DNA of 64,000 nucleotides from Thermococcus litoralis DSM 5473 (GTDB taxonomy: Archaea > Methanobacteriota_B > Thermococci > Thermococcales > Thermococcaceae). Below the pieces are notes generated by a model. That model saw nothing but the letters and a program-made list of their open reading frames with translations. It did not search any database and was not told the DNA's origin. Positions 57,598 through 64,000 of the stretch are shown here, in pieces (position 1 is the first letter of the stretch; each line of letters begins with the position of its first letter). The position numbers and the translations under genes were made by a program. The stretch spans positions 825,246 to 889,245 of the forward strand of contig NC_022084.1 in the NCBI RefSeq assembly GCF_000246985.2. The letters run 5' to 3'.

Positions 57598-57710
57598 TAG
57601 CCTCACCTAACTGTGCTTCAAGAGAGAGTTTAAAAATTTTTGCAACATATTTCACTGTCGAAAAATATTTCGGCGAAAGACTTAAATACTATTGTGTCCA
57701 CTCAATTCCC

Positions 57711-57851
57711 ATGCACGAACTAAAACCAAGGATTACAATCAAAACACGGGAGAGGGTTTTTGAAAAGGGATTCTTTGAGGAAGAGAGCGAGATAGAATCA
57801 AAGCCTAAAGTCAGGTTTATCCAAGAGCTCCCGAGAATCAGGCTCGCCTAG
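57711..57851 (+). CDS. Small basic protein of unknown function
   Basis: A 46-aa ORF starting MHELKPRITIKTRERVF and ending IQELPRIRLA. A TATA-like CTTAAATACT at about 57681 is some 30 bp upstream and there is no ribosome binding site, fitting a leaderless mRNA. It overlaps the 3' end of the convergent methyltransferase by 14 bp. No family recognised; the charged, beta-prone sequence looks coding, but it is short. Confidence 0.5.
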   Translation: MHELKPRITIKTRERVFEKGFFEEESEIESKPKVRFIQELPRIRLA

Positions 57852-58413
57852 CCGTGATAACCACAATATCCTCAAAGAAATATCTCTCCTTAGCCGTTAT
57901 TTCTGCAATGAAGCCCTTGGATTCAAGCTTTTTTAGGGTCTCCTCTATGCCGGTTATTGAAGACTGAACTATCTGAACGACTCCATTTTCTTTGAGATAA
58001 TTAGGAAACTCCTCAAGAAACCTGTCAAGGACTTCTCTCCCGCTCTCTCCTCCAACCAAGGCAAGATCTATAGGTTCTTCCGGCTCGCCCGGGAGATATG
58101 GGGCGTTGAATGTTATTATGTCAAACTCCCCTTCAACGTTTTCAAAAAGGTCGCTCTGCCGGAACTCGACATTGGTTATACCGTTTAGCCTTGCGTTTTC
58201 CTTTGCAAGTTCAACTGCAATTGGATTGATATCCACTCCAAGAACGAACTTGGCTTTTTTGGCCATTAAAAGGGCTATTATCCCGGTTCCAGTGCCTACA
58301 TCAAGGGCAACGTCCCCTTCTTTAACCTTCAGATTCTCAGCTAGCAAAAAAGTGTCCTCAGCGGGCTCATAAACCTGAGGATGGAGCTTAATTTTGAGAC
58401 CGCGATAAATCAT
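57838..58413 (-). CDS. HemK/PrmC-type protein methyltransferase (archaeal Mtq2-like)
   Basis: A 191-aa SAM-dependent methyltransferase: VYEPAEDTFLLAENL, the SAM loop ALDVGTGTGIIALLMA, GVDINPIAVELAKENA and the catalytic motif NAPYLPGE (NAPY in place of NPPY). Small archaeal members modify the Gln of the GGQ motif in release factor aRF1, usually with Trm112. It lies just downstream of ribosomal protein genes, which fits a translation role. Confidence 0.88.
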   Translation of the reverse strand: MIYRGLKIKLHPQVYEPAEDTFLLAENLKVKEGDVALDVGTGTGIIALLMAKKAKFVLGVDINPIAVELAKENARLNGITNVEFRQSDLFENVEGEFDIITFNAPYLPGEPEEPIDLALVGGESGREVLDRFLEEFPNYLKENGVVQIVQSSITGIEETLKKLESKGFIAEITAKERYFFEDIVVITARRA

Positions 58414-58437
58414 AAAAACACCGAAAAAGAAAAGAGA

Positions 58438-58602
58438 TCACTTCTTCCACTCTGTGTATCCGCATCTACCGCAGGTCCATCTGTCCTTGTGGTTTGCCAT
58501 GAAAACACCGGGACCGCATCTTGGGCAGAACCTGTTCTTTCTTGTAACTTTTCCATCCTTGACTTCGTAAAGCTTCCATTTTTGGGAGGGCTTCTTGGCC
58601 AT
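58438..58602 (-). CDS. rps27ae: Ribosomal protein S27ae
   Basis: A 54-aa zinc-ribbon protein of the small subunit, too short for ordinary ORF lists. It starts [17 protein letters not shown]; the zinc ligands are CPRCG and CGRCG, and it ends YTEWKK. It follows rps24e after 5 bp, the usual archaeal pairing. Confidence 0.95.
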   Translation of the reverse strand: MAKKPSQKWKLYEVKDGKVTRKNRFCPRCGPGVFMANHKDRWTCGRCGYTEWKK

Positions 58603-58607
58603 TTACA

Positions 58608-58907
58608 TCACTCCCCTTCTCCTTCTTGTATTATCCCATCTCTCCTCAGGATGTACTCGGGCTCTATGTAAAGCATCCTCTCCTTGCTTTCATAAGCCTT
58701 AGCATAGCCCTTGCTGACTCTACTTCCGAAGTAGCTTCTTATGTACTGAATAACCGTTGTTTCTGGGTTTAGGTCGAGCATTGCAACGAGCTTTCCTTTA
58801 ACATCTTTCCTTGAAGGAGTTGGCTCACCTTCGTGGATGATCTCGAAGTATATTTCCTTTCTTCCGAGGAGCTTGTTTTCTTTAGTCTCGATAACCCTAA
58901 TCTCCAT
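58608..58907 (-). CDS. rps24e: Ribosomal protein S24e
   Basis: A 99-aa small-subunit protein: [55 protein letters not shown]. It overlaps the dephospho-CoA kinase gene by 11 bp and is followed by rps27ae. Confidence 0.95.
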   Translation of the reverse strand: MEIRVIETKENKLLGRKEIYFEIIHEGEPTPSRKDVKGKLVAMLDLNPETTVIQYIRSYFGSRVSKGYAKAYESKERMLYIEPEYILRRDGIIQEGEGE

Positions 58908-59439
58908 CGTAAACCACCTCCATTTTTCTAAGCAGTTGAGCGCATCTGCGCTTACATTCGGGTGTGACCTTTATAAGTACTATCCCCTCATCCGGCTGCC
59001 CGTAAACCACCAACGTCCCCTCAGGGGCATAGAGGACGGCCGGAATGGCGGCTAAATCCTCCTCACCGTTTACCTTTATGTAGACCCTTCTTCCCCTTTT
59101 GGCAAGTTCAAAGGACTTTTTGATAGCATTTAATAAAGCTTTCGTTATTGTTCCAGGCGGATTTTTTGTAGTTAGCACAACCGCTCCAAGCTCAATGTCG
59201 GGTTCATATTCTCTTCTCTTAGTTTTGTGATCGTAGATAGCGATAGAGGGCTTTATACCGAGCCTGAGGACATTTTCAGTAACCACATCTCCAACTGTAA
59301 CTAAATAAGGTGCATTCTCAAGTTCTCTCCGGGAGATTAAGTAAGGCTGCGGCATTTCTCCCTTGATTAACCTACCTATAGGGTTTTTAAGCTCCTTCCT
59401 GAGATCTTCTGTGAGTTTAAAGTAAAATTCCCGGGACAT
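58897..59439 (-). CDS. GTP-dependent dephospho-CoA kinase (DUF359)
   Basis: A 180-aa member of the archaeal DUF359 family, shown in Thermococcus kodakarensis to phosphorylate dephospho-CoA with GTP, the last step of CoA synthesis. Conserved stretches are [65 protein letters not shown] (split for length: [22 protein letters not shown]) and [11 protein letters not shown]. It lies between spt4 and rps24e, a frequent archaeal arrangement. Confidence 0.92.
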   Translation of the reverse strand: MSREFYFKLTEDLRKELKNPIGRLIKGEMPQPYLISRRELENAPYLVTVGDVVTENVLRLGIKPSIAIYDHKTKRREYEPDIELGAVVLTTKNPPGTITKALLNAIKKSFELAKRGRRVYIKVNGEEDLAAIPAVLYAPEGTLVVYGQPDEGIVLIKVTPECKRRCAQLLRKMEVVYDGD

Positions 59440-59440
59440 T

Positions 59441-59626
59441 CTACCTGACCCTTATGGCGTATTTCCCTGGAACCTTCACTCCGAGCCTTTGAGCTATTTT
59501 GGAATTTTCGGGATCAAGGATTATGACGAGGTCAAACCATTCATCACTCAAATCCCTACTTCCGCAAACGGGACATCGATCTTCGTTAGTTATGTAGTGA
59601 CAGTGCCTGCAGGCCTTTTCGGTCAT
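59441..59626 (-). CDS. spt4: Transcription elongation factor Spt4 (RpoE'')
   Basis: A 61-aa zinc protein starting MTEKACRHCHYI, with CPVCGSRDLSDEW supplying the second zinc pair and ENSKIAQRLGVKVPGKYAIRV at the end (two conserved pieces). It pairs with Spt5 to keep RNA polymerase processive. The ATG at 59626 is chosen over GTG 59632. It overlaps the end of the rpo7 ribosome-binding region, so the two are coupled. Confidence 0.93.
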   Translation of the reverse strand: MTEKACRHCHYITNEDRCPVCGSRDLSDEWFDLVIILDPENSKIAQRLGVKVPGKYAIRVR

Positions 59627-59628
59627 TC

Positions 59629-60192
59629 TCACTCACCACTTTGGGCTTTTCTCTTCTCTTTTTGTATCCAATCGAACTTTCCTAATCCGGGCTGTCTCAT
59701 GGTAAGGCCTATCTTGTTCTCTCTGATTATCTTGCTCTTCTCGCTGACGGCTATTATCCTAGCCCTTACAGCATCGCCAAGCTTCAGGATGTAGCCCTTC
59801 TCCTTTCCAACGAATTGAGCATTCTTCTCGTCAAAGACAACGTAATCATCCATAAGCTGGGATATGTGAACCAAACCATCCATAGGGCCGATCCTTATGA
59901 AAGCACCGTAGGGAACAACATCAATAACCTCTCCCTCAACAACCTCGTGCATCTCGGGCTTCCACACAAGGACGTCAAAGACGGCCTCATGATACGTAGC
60001 ACCATCTCCATGGATTATTACTCCCTCGCTAATTTCGTGAACGTCAAGAATTGCCAAAATAACACCCTCATCTTTATCATAAATCCCCTCATAAGCCTCT
60101 CGCAGAACTATCTTAGCGGCTTCTTTTGGATCCATTGTGAACATTTTCGGAGGGATTCTCACAACGTCTTTGACCTGAATGAGCTTGTACAT
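59629..60192 (-). CDS. rpoE: DNA-directed RNA polymerase subunit Rpo7 (E')
   Basis: A 187-aa stalk subunit that works with Rpo4. The N-terminal domain MYKLIQVKDVVRIPP is followed by an S1 RNA-binding domain at about residues 80-160 (EGEVIDVVPYGAFIRIGPMDGLVHISQ in pieces: VVPYGAFIRIGPMDG, LVHISQL) and LTMRQPGLGKFDWI. The rpoE-spt4 pair is standard in archaea. Confidence 0.95.
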   Translation of the reverse strand: MYKLIQVKDVVRIPPKMFTMDPKEAAKIVLREAYEGIYDKDEGVILAILDVHEISEGVIIHGDGATYHEAVFDVLVWKPEMHEVVEGEVIDVVPYGAFIRIGPMDGLVHISQLMDDYVVFDEKNAQFVGKEKGYILKLGDAVRARIIAVSEKSKIIRENKIGLTMRQPGLGKFDWIQKEKRKAQSGE

Positions 60193-60224
60193 TTTCTTAC
60201 CTCCAAAATTTTAAAAGAGGAGAA

Positions 60225-60755
60225 TCACTTCTTGAATTTCTCCTTGTAAAGTTCTATTGCCCTAAGTATTTCTTGCTTTGCCTTCTCTGCGTTTTCCCAG
60301 CCCTCAACAATGATTTCCTTACCTTGGAGCTCTTTGTATCTCTGGAAGAAGTGCGCAATCTCGTCAAGGAAAGCCTTCGGAACGTCGCTTATGTCCTTCC
60401 AGTCATTAAAGTAGGGATCTTCCACTGGAACTGCCAATACCTTGTAGTCCTTGTCGCCGCTGTCTATCATCTTGAAGAGGCCTATTGGTCTTGCCTCAAT
60501 AAGAACTCCCGGATATGTTGGCTCCCTCATTATGACCATGATGTCAAACGGGTCGTCATCATCGTACCATGTTTGTGGGATGATTCCATAGTCGACCGGG
60601 TAGTGGAATGGGCTGTAAAGAACTCTATCGAGCTTTATAAGGCCGGTCTTTTTGTCAAGCTCATACTTGTTTCTGCTCCCCTTTGGAATCTCTATTAAGG
60701 CGTAAACAACTTCCGGTACTTCCGGTCCAGGCTCTAAATCGTGGAATGGATTCAT
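60225..60755 (-). CDS. ppa: Inorganic pyrophosphatase
   Basis: A 176-aa family I soluble pyrophosphatase. It shows [38 protein letters not shown] (in two pieces: [23 protein letters not shown]), which hold metal-binding aspartates, and [15 protein letters not shown] 60755 follows GAGGTGATT. It pulls PRPP- and nucleotide-forming reactions, abundant in this window, to completion. Confidence 0.95.
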
Positions 60756-60764
60756 CTCAATCAC

Positions 60765-61070
60765 CTCTTTGGTTTTCAGAAGATTTAGTTATAAACCTAA
60801 CCCAAAAGTTGGCTTCTGCTTTTAGCTTTTAAAGTTGGTTTTTAAAGTTGTCGCTTAGGTTGGGTAGAAGAGTTGTATGATGGTTTCTGGTTCTGGTATT
60901 TTGACAGTCTTGTTGGTGTGATGTTTGTCAAGGAGGAATATATCATGTAGCACTTAAAGTGGGAGCAAGAGGACTTGCACGTCTTTGCCCATATGTTGGA
61001 GCGGCTTTGGTGCCATAAGGACATACGGTGGGAACAATGAACTTTTATACTTACTTTAGGGAGGCACAAA
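60765..61070. other. Intergenic region with possible gene remnant
   Basis: About 300 bp with no supportable gene. A 38-codon open stretch at 60905-61018 lacks a start codon. A TATA-like CTTTTATAC at about 61042 and a GGGAGG at 61059-61064 precede the decayed SpoIIM-family gene. Confidence 0.3.
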
Positions 61071-61590
61071 ATAACTCCGAAGGAATTTGCATTAAGCATT
61101 ATTTCAGGGATTGTTATCAGTCTAACGATTTTGTTTTGGCAAATTGTTGGAGTACACATCCATTTTTAAGGGAATTTGACAATATATCATTTAGTTTTAT
61201 TTTCATGACCAATCTCCAGACTATTCTGCTACTGTCTTTTGGAGGAACTCTTACTTTAGGAGGGATGAGTTTTTTGAATTTAGTCATTAATGGCATGAAT
61301 TTGGGAACTATCTTTTATGAAGCTTGATTCTAAACGATGTTACAACTTTCCTCCTTCTAATTCTCCCCTACGGCATCTTTGAGATTCCAGCGTTGATCAT
61401 TGCCGGAGCTGCGGGCTTTAAAATCCCTTACGAGCTGTTGAGGTTTGCCTTAGGCAAAAAGGAGGAAATAATAACTGAAGAAGACACCAAAGAGTTTTTC
61501 AAGCTCGTTGGGATTTCAATAGCATTAATTTTCATTGCGGCAGTAATTGAGGCAGAAATAACGTTAAAATTAGCTGTACACATGGCTTGA
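61071..61590 (+). pseudogene. SpoIIM/DUF95-family membrane protein, decayed
   Basis: Three frames assemble one membrane protein. Frame 1 (61071-61169) reads TPKEFALSIISGIVISLTIL, a first membrane helix, from ATA where an ATG would be expected after GGGAGGCACAAA. Frame 2 carries REFDNISFSFIFMTNLQTI, LLLSFGGTLTLGG and NLVINGMNLGTIF to about 61327. Frame 3 continues LLLILPYGIFEIPALIIAG and a C-terminal helix to 61590. The order fits the SpoIIM-like (DUF95) family. At least two frameshifts and a lost start codon mean it is not a functional gene. Confidence 0.65.
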
Positions 61591-61644
61591 TAGCACTCAC
61601 TACTTTAAGGTTGGACCATTTACGGTACAAATCTTTATAAATCA

Positions 61645-61663
61645 CTAGTACTATATCTAGTAC
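61645..61663 (+). promoter_or_regulatory. Direct repeat next to the DUF4143 ATPase start
   Basis: Two copies of CTAGTAC, at 61645-61651 and 61657-61663, separated by TATAT and ending immediately before the ATG. A TATA-like CTTTATAAATC lies upstream at about 61633. The transcript is probably nearly leaderless, and a protein bound here would block it. Confidence 0.4.
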
Positions 61664-62953
61664 ATGATATCAAAGGAGACTTGGGGCAAAATTATAAGGG
61701 ATTATTTGGAATGGGATGTCGAGCTTATTGAAAGGGATGTAAACTACACCCTGCCTAAAATTCAGAGAGCATTAGTCATTATTGGGCCCAGGAGAGCCGG
61801 TAAAACTTACTTCATGTTTCAGATAATCAAAGAACTTTTAAAACAGGGGATCAGAAAAGACGAGACGCTCTATATCAATTTGGAGGATCCAAGGACAATA
61901 GGCACCACACTTGAAGATCTGCTGAATCTTTTGGACGTTTACTACTCTCTATTTCCTGAAAACGCAAAGAAGCGCAACTATTTTTTCTTGGATGAAGTTC
62001 AAACAGTAGACAACTGGGAAAAGTTTGTGAGATTCCTACTTGATAAAAATCAGCAGGTAGTAGTCTCGGGTTCTTCCTCCAGACTTTTATCTAAGGAAAT
62101 TGCAACCGAACTGAGGGGGAGAAGTATATCTCTAAAAATTTATCCCTTTTCATTCAAAGAAGTATTGAAATCACGGAATATAAGACCTGCTCCCTTTTAC
62201 TCCACGTATGAAGAGGCAAAAATCAAAAAGCTGCTCAGGGAGTATCTCCTTTGGGGAGGCTATCCCGAGGTCGTGTTAGATTTTTCCCTCAGAAGGGAAA
62301 TCCTCCGAGAGATAATCGACCTAACGATTTACAAAGATATCATTGAAAGATGGGGAATTGCTAATATCAGGGCATTGAAGCTCCTCTTCAGGATGCTCGC
62401 ATTTTCCACCCATCTTTCAATTTCCAAAGCATATAAAAACTTGAAGGGCATTGGCATTAACGTGGGAAAGACAACGGTTGCAAACTATCTGGAATACTTG
62501 GAAGATTCGCTTGTGTTCTATCCTCTCAGACCTCTGATAAAGTCATACAAACTTCAGGAGCTGTATGGATTTAAGCCCTATTTAGTGGACAATGGACTTT
62601 TAACGATCCTGGGTGTTGAAGATAAGGGAAGATTGTTGGAAAACTTAGTCTTTACCGAACTTTTAAAATCAGGCTTGGAGCCGAATAGAAACATATTCTA
62701 CTATAGAACAAAGAATGGAAAGGAAGCAGATTTTGTTGTACGAGAGAACGGGACAGTCAAACAAATAATTCAGGTTACTCACGAGCTTAATCACAGTAAC
62801 TATGAAAGAGAAATCTCAGCTCTAATCGAAGCTTCAAAAGAGCTCAAATGTGGGAATCTGCTCCTCATAACATGGGATCAAGAGGAACTAATTAGAGAAA
62901 AGGGTAAGGAAATCAGGGTTGTGCCCCTGTGGAAGTGGCTCTTATCACTCTAG
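61664..62953 (+). CDS. AAA ATPase of the DUF4143 family
   Basis: A 429-aa protein common and multi-copy in Thermococcales. Walker A is GPRRAGKT (residues 41-48), Walker B is FFLDEVQ near 105, with VSGSSSRLL and LRGRSISLKIYPFSFKE typical of this group. The C-terminal DUF4143 part ends with a nuclease-like FYYRTKNGKEADFVV...IQVTHEL pattern. The exact function is unknown; such genes behave like mobile or accessory ATPases. It follows a pseudogene and stands alone. Confidence 0.85.
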   Translation: MISKETWGKIIRDYLEWDVELIERDVNYTLPKIQRALVIIGPRRAGKTYFMFQIIKELLKQGIRKDETLYINLEDPRTIGTTLEDLLNLLDVYYSLFPENAKKRNYFFLDEVQTVDNWEKFVRFLLDKNQQVVVSGSSSRLLSKEIATELRGRSISLKIYPFSFKEVLKSRNIRPAPFYSTYEEAKIKKLLREYLLWGGYPEVVLDFSLRREILREIIDLTIYKDIIERWGIANIRALKLLFRMLAFSTHLSISKAYKNLKGIGINVGKTTVANYLEYLEDSLVFYPLRPLIKSYKLQELYGFKPYLVDNGLLTILGVEDKGRLLENLVFTELLKSGLEPNRNIFYYRTKNGKEADFVVRENGTVKQIIQVTHELNHSNYEREISALIEASKELKCGNLLLITWDQEELIREKGKEIRVVPLWKWLLSL

Positions 62954-63061
62954 ACATTTTTTCTTCTGAGGAAGTCAGAGGTTAGTCAATTTTTACCATA
63001 TTGTTCGTGATTATTCTCCTGACTTTAACCGCGATATTTTTATTGTGGAGAGACTAAAGGA

Positions 63062-64000
63062 TTATTCCTTTCCCAAAAGCTCCCTTACAGTCTTTTCAAC
63101 GGCCTCTCTGCTGTTCATCTTTGGCTTCCAGCCCCTAGCTTTTGCTTTCTCAATGCTCAGGAGCATTACCTTAACATCGCCCTTCCATCCTCTCCCACCA
63201 TCGACGCCACCAGTAAAGTAGAACTCTGGGTTTAATCCCATCTCCCTGCTCACAATCTCCGCTATTTCCTTCACGGTAATCCAGTCCTCACTTCCAACGT
63301 TGTAGACGTCGTAAGTTTTATCTTCCTTGAGGAATTCATTGAAGAGGTGCAGCATCGCCTCGACGGTGTCGCTCACGTGGAGGTAGCTCTTCCTCTGCGT
63401 CCCATCTCCAAGGATTTCCAGCCCCTTCGGGTTCTTCTTGAGCTTGTTTATGAAGTCATAGATGACCCCGTGGTTTGAGCGCTTTCCAATTATGTTGGCA
63501 AGCCTAAAAACTATAGCCTTCATGTCAAAAGTGTGAGCATAGCCAGAAATCAGGGCTTCAGCAGCTAGCTTAGCCCCACCGTAAACGCTTATCGGTTCCA
63601 TCGGGCCATAATCCTCTGGCGTTGGAATCTTTTTGGCCTCCCCGTAAACCGTTGACGATGAGGTAAAAGCGAGAAGTCTAACATTTTCATTTCTCATCGC
63701 CTCGAGGAGGTTGTATGTGATTAAGACATTGGTCTCATAGAGGAGCTCTGGACTTTGGGCTCCTATCCTCACCTCAGGGTTTGCAGCAAGGTGGAAGACT
63801 GTCTCAACTCCTTTCACGGCTTCTCTTACGACCTCTACGTCTCGCATGTCGCCCTTGATGAACTCAAACCTTTCATGACCAAGCCACTGCTCGATGTTCT
63901 TCAAATCCCCAGCGCTTAAGTCGTCGAGGACTCTAACCTCATGCCCCTCTTCCATGAGCTTATCAACCAGATGAGAGCCTATGAACCCAGCACCACCAGT
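63062..64000 (-). CDS. NAD-dependent sugar-nucleotide epimerase (UDP-glucose 4-epimerase-like), 5' end cut off
   Basis: An extended short-chain dehydrogenase running off the window. The visible part begins TGGAGFIGSHLVDKL (remainder of the Rossmann GxxGxxG), then VRVLDDLSAGDLKN, KGDMRDVEVV, VFHLAANPEV, AFTSSSTVYGEA, the catalytic SVYGGAKLAAE (YxxxK), FRLANIIGKRSNHG and GDGTQRKSYLHVSDTV. These fit GalE-like or related epimerases. The start codon lies beyond base 64000, probably only a few residues away. Substrate is uncertain. Confidence 0.9.
   Translation of the reverse strand, partial: TGGAGFIGSHLVDKLMEEGHEVRVLDDLSAGDLKNIEQWLGHERFEFIKGDMRDVEVVREAVKGVETVFHLAANPEVRIGAQSPELLYETNVLITYNLLEAMRNENVRLLAFTSSSTVYGEAKKIPTPEDYGPMEPISVYGGAKLAAEALISGYAHTFDMKAIVFRLANIIGKRSNHGVIYDFINKLKKNPKGLEILGDGTQRKSYLHVSDTVEAMLHLFNEFLKEDKTYDVYNVGSEDWITVKEIAEIVSREMGLNPEFYFTGGVDGGRGWKGDVKVMLLSIEKAKARGWKPKMNSREAVEKTVRELLGKE

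Noticed and set aside
60905-61018. Open stretch of 37 codons, Cys-rich, containing GGIYHVALKVGARG
   Set aside because: Looks protein-like, but there is no start codon in frame and no ribosome binding site; at best a remnant.

Overview
The window is a stretch of a hyperthermophilic archaeal chromosome from the order Thermococcales, most likely Thermococcus or a close relative. Evidence includes archaeal S27ae, S24e, Spt4 and RpoE genes, a CetZ tubulin, Taw1, PurP/PurO purine enzymes, a GTP-dependent dephospho-CoA kinase, GGTGA-type ribosome binding sites a few bases before starts, and a CRISPR repeat that reads ...GAATTGAAAG on its transcribed strand. The DNA is AT-rich (my impression is near 40% GC; not computed). 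Gene starts were moved to the codon that sits 4-8 bases after a GGTGA/GGAGG motif where one is visible.

Layout. 1-34 is the 5' part of a tRNA (probably Gln), minus strand. 176-21104 is a purine-biosynthesis island: an orphan formate-dehydrogenase-like subunit, purF, purC, purM, purT, purE, purD, a purP paralogue, purS, purQ (interrupted by an in-frame TAA) and purL. A conserved palindromic element, ACATTTTTATGT, lies upstream of seven purine transcription regions here and again before a second purP and guaA, and serves divergent pairs. Three accessory insertions break the island: a 638-aa membrane protein (4356-6263), a RiPP cassette (11915-15565: three precursor peptides, a radical SAM maturase and an ABC exporter) and a secreted-protein pair (16985-18852).

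21181-35165 is cofactor biosynthesis: nadBAC behind a palindromic operator, a bacterial-type ribD-ribE-ribBA-ribH operon, a minus-strand operon thiC-purC2-purP3-purO divergent from thi4, a TnpB-less IS200/IS605-like structured element, then pdxS-pdxT and a canonical purP. 35188-39928 is a CRISPR array of 57 repeats by hand count, transcribed leftward from a leader at about 39929-40450. It is split near its old end by an 870-bp insertion sequence with a perfect 10-bp target duplication. guaB and the two-subunit GMP synthetase follow.

43585-44897 is a decay zone (VapBC remnant, frameshifted DUF2101 gene). 44908-56536 is one long minus-strand operon of type IV pilin-like and large secreted proteins with a CetZ and a prenyltransferase-fold protein, a probable cell-surface system. 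56620-60755 holds core information-processing genes. The right end has a decayed SpoIIM-family gene, a DUF4143 ATPase and a truncated sugar-nucleotide epimerase.

The most notable items are the three-precursor radical SAM RiPP cassette inside the purine cluster, the nonsense codon in purQ, the shared purine box, the thiC-linked second set of purine genes, and the CetZ-pilin operon. All functional statements come from reading the sequence; no database search was run.
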